A program made the translations under genes and the position numbers. A stretch of DNA of 7,886 bases, taken from Chloroflexota bacterium. Lineage in GTDB: Bacteria > Chloroflexota > Anaerolineae > 4572-78 > J111. The notes beneath the pieces were generated by a model. The model was not told the origin of the DNA. It saw only the letters and a list, made by a program, of their open reading frames with translations, and made no database searches. Position 1 is the stretch's first letter. Every line of letters starts with the position of its first letter. Positions 1 to 4,960 of the stretch are shown here, piece by piece. The DNA lies in contig RFJV01000178.1 in assembly GCA_003694775.1 (NCBI GenBank), forward strand, positions 1-7,886, given 5' to 3'.

Positions 1-425
1 CCGCGCACGCTGAGATAGGCGGCGATGATAATCAGCACGGCCAGGGTAGGGATGATAAGGACGATGTTGGTCAGCATATTCAGCAGTTCGTCCACCAGTC
101 CCCCGCGATAGCCGGCCACAAATCCCACCAGCAGGCCGATAAACGTACCCAGGCCGCCGCCGATAAATCCGACCAGAAAAGTGGCCTTGAGACCGTGGAC
201 AAATTGGGTAAACACATCCTGTCCAAAGGTGGTCGTACCGAACCAGTATTCGGCGGAGGGCGGCTGAGAGGCCGGGCCAACGTAATCGAGCGGCTCGTAA
301 TCGGTCAGCAGGGGGCCGATAATAGACAGCACCAGGAAAAAGAGCACCACACTCAAACCGACCCGCAGTTTGCCGTTCCGCAGGGCAAAGAACAGCATTT
401 CATTTTTGCTGAGCTTCATTATCAT
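1..425 (-). CDS. DppC/OppC-type ABC transporter permease, partial (N-terminal ~141 residues; cut by window edge)
   Basis: This is the inner-membrane permease partner of the DppB-type protein encoded just upstream. Reading the minus strand from ATG at 425 gives MIMKLSKNEMLFFALRNGKL, then a first membrane segment (about residues 21-42), a periplasmic stretch with the family motif YWFGTTTFGQDVF, and the first core membrane helices, including a Gly-rich segment ending in VGFVAGYRGG and a segment near LTNIVLIIPTLAVL. This order (OppC N-terminal domain, then the binding-protein-dependent transport fold) is typical of DppC/OppC proteins of about 280-310 residues, so roughly half is missing. The ATG at 425 is chosen over the in-frame ATG at 419 because it overlaps the preceding TGA as ATGA and has AGGTGA six bases upstream. 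Translational coupling to dppB is likely. The frame is open to the window edge. Confidence 0.9.
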   Translation of the reverse strand, partial: MIMKLSKNEMLFFALRNGKLRVGLSVVLFFLVLSIIGPLLTDYEPLDYVGPASQPPSAEYWFGTTTFGQDVFTQFVHGLKATFLVGFIGGGLGTFIGLLVGFVAGYRGGLVDELLNMLTNIVLIIPTLAVLIIIAAYLSVR

Positions 426-1414
426 GATGCTTCACCTGTCATTCCCAAGCGGGTTCTGGGGTCTACCAGGACGTAGACAATATCAATGGCAAAGTTGGAG
501 AGCAGGACCCCGATAATAATGAACAGGAAACAGCCCTGAATCAGGAAATAGTCCTGGTTCTGTACGGCCTGCAAAATCAGATAACCGATACCGGGGTAGG
601 AGAAAACAATCTCGGTTGCCAGGGCGCCGGCCACAATCACGCCCAGCTGGAGTGCCAGACCGGTAATCTGGGGAAGCATAGCGTTGCGGAAGGCATACTT
701 CCGAATCAGCTTGCGCGGCGCGCCCAGAGATTCCAGGTAGCGGGAGTAGTCGGCTTCCAGTTCGTAGATAATCATATTCCGCATGCCGATGGCCCAGCCG
801 CCAAACATCACAATAAAAAGGGATGCAAACGGCAGGAACCAGTGCCACAGCAGGTCTTTGATAAACGCCCAGGAAAGATGGGGCCGCAAAGCAAAGCTGT
901 ACGCGCCGGCAATGGGAAAGATATCCATAACAATACCGAACACCCAGGCCAGCAAAATACCCAGCCACATATACGGGGTGGCGGTGAGGATGTAGCCAAC
1001 GGGCAGGATGGTGTTATCCAGCCAGCTTTTACGGGCGGCAAAAGCCCCAAAATTGTTGCCGGCAATCCAGCTTAAAATGATAGCCGGCAACAGCAGGAAA
1101 ATGTCGTAAGGCACGGCCCGGAGAATGATGTTCAATACCGGTTCCGGGAACAGGTAAACACTGATGCCCAGGTCGCCGTGAAAGAGGGCATTCCAGAAGT
1201 TGAGATACTGCTGCCACAGGGGCAGGTCCAGACCAAACGCCTTGATATAGTAGCTGTACAGCATTTCCGACGCTTCGGGGCGCAGGGCGGCCCGGGCCAG
1301 CATTGTTTGAACCGGGTTGCCGGGCATAAAGCGGGGAATCAACCAGTCGATGGTAACGGCCAGGAAAAAAGTGAGCAGATAGATGAGCAGTTTTTTACCC
1401 AGATAATTTTTCAC
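422..1414 (-). CDS. DppB/OppB-type ABC transporter permease
   Basis: This 330-residue polytopic protein forms the first half of the transmembrane channel of a family-5 (peptide/oligosaccharide) ABC importer. An N-terminal membrane helix (about residues 8-26) leads into the family motif IPRFMPGNPVQTM. A large periplasmic loop follows (about 30-100), with the FGLDLPLWQQYLNF and GDLGIS signatures, and then about five more hydrophobic segments. The cytoplasmic EAA-type loop that docks on the ATPase reads SLGAPRKLIRKYAFRNAMLP, with the conserved Gly present, followed by the usual IVFSYPGIGYL segment. Length is normal for DppB. The start is GTG at 1414-1412, preceded by GAGGTGG with about 5 bases spacing. 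The stop overlaps the next permease by 4 bp. It lies 115 bp after the solute-binding-protein gene, with a stem-loop in between. Substrate cannot be read from the permease. Confidence 0.93.
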   Translation of the reverse strand: MKNYLGKKLLIYLLTFFLAVTIDWLIPRFMPGNPVQTMLARAALRPEASEMLYSYYIKAFGLDLPLWQQYLNFWNALFHGDLGISVYLFPEPVLNIILRAVPYDIFLLLPAIILSWIAGNNFGAFAARKSWLDNTILPVGYILTATPYMWLGILLAWVFGIVMDIFPIAGAYSFALRPHLSWAFIKDLLWHWFLPFASLFIVMFGGWAIGMRNMIIYELEADYSRYLESLGAPRKLIRKYAFRNAMLPQITGLALQLGVIVAGALATEIVFSYPGIGYLILQAVQNQDYFLIQGCFLFIIIGVLLSNFAIDIVYVLVDPRTRLGMTGEAS

Positions 1415-1477
1415 AGGACCACCTCAAAGCAGGGTTGCAGGAAGTGCGCGGGCAAACACAGAGGCGCCGTCCCTGAC

Positions 1478-1519
1478 CGACGCCCCTCCATTCCGGTAAA
1501 ACCGGAAGGAGGGGCGTCG
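1478..1519 (-). promoter_or_regulatory. Intercistronic stem-loop between the binding-protein and permease genes
   Basis: Arms 1478-1497 and 1501-1519 are complementary over 19 base pairs, with one bulged A in the left arm and an AAA loop. It begins 11 bases after the TAA of the solute-binding-protein gene. There is no T-run after the stem on the minus strand, so it does not look like an efficient intrinsic terminator. In ABC importer operons such a structure commonly protects the upstream mRNA from 3' exonucleases, or terminates only partly, giving far more binding protein than permease. That role is inferred here. Confidence 0.7.
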
Positions 1520-1529
1520 CTATATCAGA

Positions 1530-3386
1530 TTACTGGGAAGAAGCGGGCTGGAGTTCGGTCAGCATGAGCAGACCGGTCATATTCCAGTAGCCGTTCCAGG
1601 TGATGGGCAGATACTTGGGCGCGCCTTCTTCGGCGGAGGGCCAGTTGGTCCAGTAGGTGGAGTTCCACTGCGCCCAGGCGCCGTTGTACCACAGCGGGAT
1701 AGCCGGCATGTCGGTCAGCTGGATGCGCTGGATGTCCGACATAACGGCCTTCATCCCCTCGACATCCTCGATGGGGGTCTTGTCGAGCTGGACGACCAGG
1801 TCGAAGACTTCCTGGTTGTCGTAGCGGCCAAAGTTACCGTTGTTCATCTGCTCGGTGATGGGGTTGCGGAAGAGCCAGTCGTAGAAGGTCCAGGGGGTGT
1901 TGCTCATGTTGGAGCCGAAGTTGTTGATAGCCATATCAAAGGTGCCGCCGTAGAGCTGGTCGGAGTAGCCGCCAAAGTCCGGGAAGTCCGGCTCCAGGTT
2001 GATGCCAACGGCCTGGGCACTGCTGGCAACCACCCGGATAGATTCCATCCAGTCGGTCCAGCCAAAGGGAACAATGACTTTCAGCTCAATCTTGGAGCCA
2101 TCGGGGGCTTCAACAAAGCCGTCGCCGTCGGTGTCTTTGTAGCCGGCGTCGGCCAGAATCTGGCGGGCCATGTCCGGGTCGTAGGAGAAGCCCAGTTCAT
2201 CGACCACATCCTGGTCAACATACTGGGACCAGACCGGCAGGAGACCGGTGGGGTCAGACGCCTTCACAATGTTGCCGTAGACCACGTTCACAATCTGGTC
2301 CACATCGATGGCGTAGGCCATTGCCTTGCGGAAGGCCGGGTCATCCATGGGCTTCTTGGTGGTGTTCATAAAAAGGAAGGCAGTGTTGCCCGACAGCATG
2401 TAAGGCGGTTCCGGATACCAGGTGGAGATGCCGTAGCCGCCTTTGACCAGGGTCGCAATACCGGGCAGGAAGTTGTTGCTCAGGTCCAGGTTGGCCTGCA
2501 GAATCAGGCCCAGAGCCACGTTGTTGCTGGGGTTGACAATATCGACAATCCGTTTGGGGGCCACGTCCAGCCCAAGCTGTTCCTTGGCCCACCAGTTCTC
2601 GTTCTTCACCCAGACCATGCGGTCTTCGGAGTGGGTTTCGTACATGTAGGCGCCGGTGCCCAGCGGCGGCAGGTTGTCGCCAGAGGCAATTTCCTCTTCG
2701 GACCGGCCTTCCCACAGATGCTTGGGCACAATGGCCAGCGAGTACAGCAGGTTGCCCCATTCCTGGTACAGCGGCTCGGAGAAGGTGAACTTCACGGTGT
2801 AGTCATCCACCTGCTCGGCGCTTTCCAGCCAGTTCCACAGACTGTGGTAGTAAACCGATTCCAGTTTGCCCAGCTCAAAGGTAAAGACCACGTCCGCGGC
2901 GGTCAGCGGCTCGCCGTCGGTCCAGTTGACTCCCTGACGTACTTTCAGCTCATACTCCGTGTCGCTGACCCACTCGCCGCTCTCGGCCAGCCAGGGGATG
3001 TACTCGTTGGTCAGCGGGTCGTAAAGGAACAGGGTTTCATAGCACAGGCCGAGCGTACCGGTGGCATAGGCCCAGGGCTGGATGGGGTTCCAGCTGGTGG
3101 GCGGGCCCCACTGCTTGCCGCTGGTGTACAGGGTTTCGGCCCGGTCGTAAGTGACTTCTTCTGCCGAGGGTTCCGGAGTGACCTCAACAATCTTCTCCAC
3201 CTCTTTGGTGACCACTTTTTCGACTTCCTTGGTCACCACCTTCTCTACTTCCTTGGTCACCACTTTTTCCACTTCTTTGGTGACCACTTTTTCGACCACC
3301 TGGGGCGTGGCGGCCTGCCCGCAAGCAGACAGGACCAGCAAGACGATTGCCACCAGGCTCAAGAGATACAGAGAGCGAATTTTCAT
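1530..3386 (-). CDS. Family-5 extracellular solute-binding lipoprotein (SBP_bac_5 type)
   Basis: This 618-residue surface lipoprotein captures substrate for the downstream permeases. Residues 1-21 form a lipoprotein signal peptide: charged MKIR, a hydrophobic core, and lipobox LSAC with Cys22 as the lipidation site. Residues 31-68 are a stalk of four exact VEKVVTKE octapeptides plus a partial fifth. The SBP_bac_5 domain follows (about 110-520), with GVNWTDGEPLTAADVVFTFE near its start and a conserved LPPLGTGAYMY segment. An Asp-rich DTDGDGF loop, possibly calcium-binding, lies about two-thirds along. The C-terminal part contains IPLWYNGAWAQWNSTYWTNW, an aromatic-rich stretch that resembles my recollection of thermophile oligosaccharide-binding members rather than peptide binders. 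The ATG at 3386 has a perfect AAGGAGG seven bases upstream. Neighbouring LacI regulation also favours a carbohydrate ligand. Ligand identity is inferred; the family is secure. Confidence 0.94.
   Translation of the reverse strand: MKIRSLYLLSLVAIVLLVLSACGQAATPQVVEKVVTKEVEKVVTKEVEKVVTKEVEKVVTKEVEKIVEVTPEPSAEEVTYDRAETLYTSGKQWGPPTSWNPIQPWAYATGTLGLCYETLFLYDPLTNEYIPWLAESGEWVSDTEYELKVRQGVNWTDGEPLTAADVVFTFELGKLESVYYHSLWNWLESAEQVDDYTVKFTFSEPLYQEWGNLLYSLAIVPKHLWEGRSEEEIASGDNLPPLGTGAYMYETHSEDRMVWVKNENWWAKEQLGLDVAPKRIVDIVNPSNNVALGLILQANLDLSNNFLPGIATLVKGGYGISTWYPEPPYMLSGNTAFLFMNTTKKPMDDPAFRKAMAYAIDVDQIVNVVYGNIVKASDPTGLLPVWSQYVDQDVVDELGFSYDPDMARQILADAGYKDTDGDGFVEAPDGSKIELKVIVPFGWTDWMESIRVVASSAQAVGINLEPDFPDFGGYSDQLYGGTFDMAINNFGSNMSNTPWTFYDWLFRNPITEQMNNGNFGRYDNQEVFDLVVQLDKTPIEDVEGMKAVMSDIQRIQLTDMPAIPLWYNGAWAQWNSTYWTNWPSAEEGAPKYLPITWNGYWNMTGLLMLTELQPASSQ
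3201..3296 (-). repeat. Four 24 bp coding tandem repeats (VEKVVTKE stalk)
   Basis: Residues 31-62 of the binding protein are four identical octapeptides, each encoded by 24 bp, plus a diverged fifth unit (VEKIVEV) at 63-69. The copies differ at synonymous third positions, for example ttctttggtgacc against ttccttggtcacc on the plus strand, while the protein repeat is exact. The pattern suggests selection on the amino-acid repeat rather than a fresh DNA slippage. Alternating charged and beta-branched residues would give an extended or coiled spacer between the lipid anchor and the binding domain. Confidence 0.9.
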
Positions 3387-3393
3387 TTTTCAT

Positions 3394-3400
3394 CCTCCTT
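3394..3400 (-). promoter_or_regulatory. Strong ribosome binding site of the binding-protein gene
   Basis: AAGGAGG lies seven bases before the ATG at 3386. It fixes the start codon and excludes the out-of-frame ATG at 3393. Such a strong site fits the need for abundant binding protein. Confidence 0.85.
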
Positions 3401-3436
3401 CTGGACAGATGAACCTCATCGTAAAATTGAATGTTT

Positions 3437-3530
3437 GCCGGTCTGCATTGACCTGCCCTGCAGAGACCCGGACCGGCCTTGTCAGGCCCTTGCAGGTCAC
3501 ACTCGCTTAACGAGTCTCCTGTAAGCGAAT
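3437..3530 (-). promoter_or_regulatory. Structured 5' leader upstream of the binding-protein gene, with competing pairings
   Basis: Reading the minus strand, the stretch between the 3538-3546 SD-like box and the gene start has several inverted repeats. ATTCGCTTA (3530-3522) can pair with TAAGCGAGT (3509-3501) over 9 bp, including one G-U. The same CGAGT can instead pair with ACTCG (3515-3511). GGCCT (3488-3484) pairs with AGGCC (3479-3475) around a GACA loop. GACCTGC (3498-3492) pairs with GCAGGTC (3456-3450), enclosing that hairpin. GCCGGTC (3477-3471) can pair with GACCGGC (3443-3437), which would be a pseudoknot with the previous helix. No known riboswitch class is recognised. The structure is predicted by eye only, and a few 7 bp repeats can occur by chance. 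Confidence 0.4.
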
Positions 3531-3535
3531 ACCAT
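3497..3535 (-). CDS. Possible 12-codon leader peptide (speculative)
   Basis: An ATG at 3535 opens a short frame, MVFAYRRLVKRV, ending at TGA 3497. The only Shine-Dalgarno-like box (3538-3546) sits two bases away, too close for efficient initiation, so translation is doubtful. Its codons overlap the two mutually exclusive hairpins at 3501-3530, the arrangement seen in attenuation leaders. No run of one amino acid points to an amino-acid signal. Listed because of its position, with low confidence. Confidence 0.15.
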   Translation of the reverse strand: MVFAYRRLVKRV

Positions 3536-3546
3536 CACCTCCTTTC
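3536..3546 (-). promoter_or_regulatory. Shine-Dalgarno-like box far upstream of the gene (possible mRNA-stabilising STAB-SD)
   Basis: GAAAGGAGGTG (minus strand) is near-perfectly complementary to the usual 16S rRNA 3' end but lies about 150 bases before the binding-protein ATG. Its core GAAAGGAGG is identical to the STAB-SD box known from Bacillus cry3A leaders, where bound ribosomes protect the mRNA 5' end. That function here is inference. The alternative is a start signal for the short leader frame at 3497-3535. Confidence 0.35.
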
Positions 3547-3577
3547 CAGGATAGCTGAGGCAAAACAGAGACTTCTT

Positions 3578-3606
3578 TAGATACGCTTTTTGCAGGACGA
3601 TATGAA
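3578..3606 (-). promoter_or_regulatory. Weak candidate promoter for the binding-protein gene
   Basis: On the minus strand TTCATA (3606-3601) and TATCTA (3583-3578) are separated by 17 bases and lie just downstream of the LacI-type palindrome at 3629-3650. Matches to consensus are only partial. If used, transcription would start near 3571 and produce a leader of about 185 bases containing the structures described above. Confidence 0.25.
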
Positions 3607-3628
3607 TGTCGCCCTATGCTTCACCCTA

Positions 3629-3650
3629 TTTTTGGTAGCGCTCCCAAAAA
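3629..3650. promoter_or_regulatory. LacI-family-type operator palindrome (cre-like), probable target of the adjacent repressor
   Basis: A 22 bp palindrome, symmetric except for one base pair, is centred on CG at 3639-3640. Its core TGGTAGCGCTCCCA matches the cre/LacI-family pattern TGNAANCGNTNNCA at all but one defined position, and T-runs and A-runs flank it symmetrically. It sits 12 bp after the stop codon of the LacI-family gene and upstream of the binding-protein gene, where an operator would separate regulator from transport genes. It was considered as a terminator, but no U-run follows on the minus strand. Assignment to this repressor is by position. Confidence 0.6.
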
Positions 3651-3661
3651 AGGATAAAAAA

Positions 3662-4717
3662 TCACTTCCGATGGACCACCCCGACTACGGACTGCCGCTC
3701 TATCAGGCTGGGCCTGATTTCCACCCGCACCTGTCCGATGTCCGGGTTTTCGGCCCGCTGGATGAGCAGTTGGGCGGCCAGCCGGCCCATGCCCATTTTA
3801 TCGACCCGCATCGTGGTCAGCGCCGGGGTTACGTGCTGGGCCATGGCGATATTGTCGAACCCCATCACCGAAATATCTTCGGGCAGACGGTATCCCCTTT
3901 CCTGCAGAGCCGACATAATCCCGATGGCAATTTCATCGTTACAGCAAAACAGTGCTGTTATTTCTGGATGCTCCTCCAGATACAACAGCACTGCCTGGGT
4001 TGCCGCATCAATATAGAGATGGCTGTCAATAAAATGAAGCGGCAGTTGGTGCTCCGTCATGGCCTGGATATACCCCTGCCGCCTTTCCCGCAAGCTGGGA
4101 TACCCTTCCGGCAGGCTTCCGACCACCGCAATCTGGCGATGCCCTTTTTCTATCAGGTACTGCACGGCCTGGTATGCCCCGGCAATATTGTCGGTGACTA
4201 CAGCATCCCAACCGGACTGCACCGCATAGGCATCCACCAGCACCAGAGGACGCCCCGCAGATTCAAATGCCGGCAGGTCAACCTCCCGCAACCACGCCCC
4301 AACGATAAAGAATCCGTCAACCGATTCCTCCTGCACCAGACGAGGCACATCTAAGGGGTAGTTATCCTCATCCACCGGCAGGTGAGTGTAGAACAGATTG
4401 ATATGATGCTGGCGGCAAATTGACTCTATACCGGTTAACACGGGCGTGTAAAAATGGTTGGTTAAAGGAGAATCTTTTGGGCCAACCTTCAACAGCAGGC
4501 CCACATTGCGAACCGAAGACGGGGACGGCTGGTCGCTTCCGGAGGCGGGGGAGCTGTAGCCCATTGCACGGGCAGTCTCCAGCACCTTCTGCCGTGTCTC
4601 TTGTCCAACCCCCGGCTTTCCCCTCAGCACTAATGATACCGTAGCCGGAGAAACATTACAAGCACGGGCGATATCGGCAATCGTTATTCGGGAACGACCA
4701 CGAACGTTGTTCGTCAT
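3662..4717 (-). CDS. LacI-family transcriptional repressor
   Basis: This 351-residue cytoplasmic DNA-binding repressor probably controls the sugar-type ABC operon that follows it. The N-terminal helix-turn-helix (about residues 11-58) reads ITIADIARACNVSPATVS, with SPATV as the recognition-helix start. The effector domain is a periplasmic-binding-protein fold (about 70-345) with typical signatures: TDNIAGAYQAVQYLIEKGHR, a CCNDEIAIGIM segment and VMGFDNIAMAQHVTPALTTM. The linker between the domains, GYSSPASGSDQPSPSS, is Ser/Pro-rich and lacks the usual hinge-helix pattern (N..AR.L), which is odd. I place the start at ATG 4717, not at the longer GTG at 4756, because that GTG lies inside the promoter spacer and upstream of the likely transcription start. 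No clear Shine-Dalgarno precedes 4717. Family assignment is firm; the ligand is probably a sugar or related molecule. Confidence 0.92.
   Translation of the reverse strand: MTNNVRGRSRITIADIARACNVSPATVSLVLRGKPGVGQETRQKVLETARAMGYSSPASGSDQPSPSSVRNVGLLLKVGPKDSPLTNHFYTPVLTGIESICRQHHINLFYTHLPVDEDNYPLDVPRLVQEESVDGFFIVGAWLREVDLPAFESAGRPLVLVDAYAVQSGWDAVVTDNIAGAYQAVQYLIEKGHRQIAVVGSLPEGYPSLRERRQGYIQAMTEHQLPLHFIDSHLYIDAATQAVLLYLEEHPEITALFCCNDEIAIGIMSALQERGYRLPEDISVMGFDNIAMAQHVTPALTTMRVDKMGMGRLAAQLLIQRAENPDIGQVRVEIRPSLIERQSVVGVVHRK
4700..4714. repeat. Perfect 6+3+6 inverted repeat directly after the repressor start codon
   Basis: ACGAACGTTGTTCGT is an inverted repeat with 6 bp arms and a GTT spacer, covering codons 2-6 of the LacI-family gene and abutting its ATG at 4717. 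It could be an autoregulatory operator just downstream of the promoter, or an mRNA hairpin affecting initiation on this SD-less transcript. Either role is inference. Confidence 0.4.
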
Positions 4718-4738
4718 TTTAGTAAATTTTTTAGTAGA
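4718..4738. repeat. Paired TTTAGTA boxes in the repressor's 5' leader
   Basis: TTTAGTAAA (4718-4726) and TTTAGTAGA (4730-4738) lie 12 bp apart, between the predicted transcription start and the ATG of the LacI-family gene. An inverted copy, ATTACTAAA, occurs at 4812-4820, upstream of the -35 box. The motif is a near-palindrome, so the trio could be a looping operator set. The region is very AT-rich and chance is a real alternative. Confidence 0.25.
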
Positions 4739-4746
4739 GTAGCTGT

Positions 4747-4775
4747 ATATTACCACACTTTTTTGCTGTTGTCAA
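4747..4775 (-). promoter_or_regulatory. Strong sigma70-type promoter of the LacI-family gene
   Basis: On the minus strand a perfect TTGACA (4775-4770) is followed after 17 bp by TAATAT (4752-4747), preceded by TGG as an extended -10. AT-rich sequence at 4789-4820 could add UP-element strength. Transcription would begin near 4740, leaving a leader of about 23 bases to the ATG at 4717. Confidence 0.8.
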
Positions 4776-4900
4776 TAGGTTTATCCGGTTTTTTAATAAA
4801 AATTTTAATGAATTACTAAAGAAACAGCACAAATACTATGCCAGGGACCAGCCATCTTTCTTCCCCGGCAACCGCGCTAACCTGACACCTTTCCCCCTCC

Positions 4901-4928
4901 TTGACAACCCTCCAAAATTCCCTATAAT
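4901..4928 (+). promoter_or_regulatory. Near-consensus sigma70 promoter of the IclR-split-barrel/ABC operon
   Basis: TTGACA (4901-4906) and TATAAT (4923-4928) are both perfect, with a 16 bp spacer. Transcription should begin near 4935, giving a leader of about 26 bases, too short for a riboswitch. A promoter this close to consensus normally needs a repressor, which fits a regulator encoded first in its own operon. Confidence 0.85.
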
Positions 4929-4945
4929 AGACAAAAGTTTTCTAT
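4927..4945. promoter_or_regulatory. Imperfect palindrome over the transcription start, candidate autoregulatory operator
   Basis: The 19 bp sequence has arms ATAGA and TCTAT and an A/T-rich centre, with 7 of 9 base pairs symmetric about 4936. It overlaps the end of the -10 box and the predicted start site, where a bound IclR-type repressor would block transcription. Binding by the product of the gene at 4961 is inferred from position only. Confidence 0.4.
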
Positions 4946-4960
4946 AGTGGACTTACCGTT

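Noticed and set aside
3201..3296. 24 bp repeats as a CRISPR or VNTR array
   Set aside because: Repeats are contiguous, without spacers, in frame, and encode a lipoprotein stalk.
2631..3524. Long plus-strand open frame of 297 codons
   Set aside because: It is antisense to the well-supported binding-protein gene, has low-complexity composition, and its open frame follows from the opposite strand's codon use.
3629..3650. Palindrome as an intrinsic terminator of the repressor gene
   Set aside because: The centre leaves almost no loop, no U-run follows on the minus strand, and the core fits a LacI-family operator much better.
3590..4354. Plus-strand open frame of 254 codons
   Set aside because: It is antisense to the LacI-family gene and has no recognisable domain or ribosome binding site.
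4718..4756. Longer repressor start at GTG 4756 (13 extra residues)
   Set aside because: It lies within the promoter, upstream of the likely transcription start.
4929..4960. FMN or TPP riboswitch in front of the right operon
   Set aside because: The leader is only about 26 bases and holds no conserved riboswitch motif.
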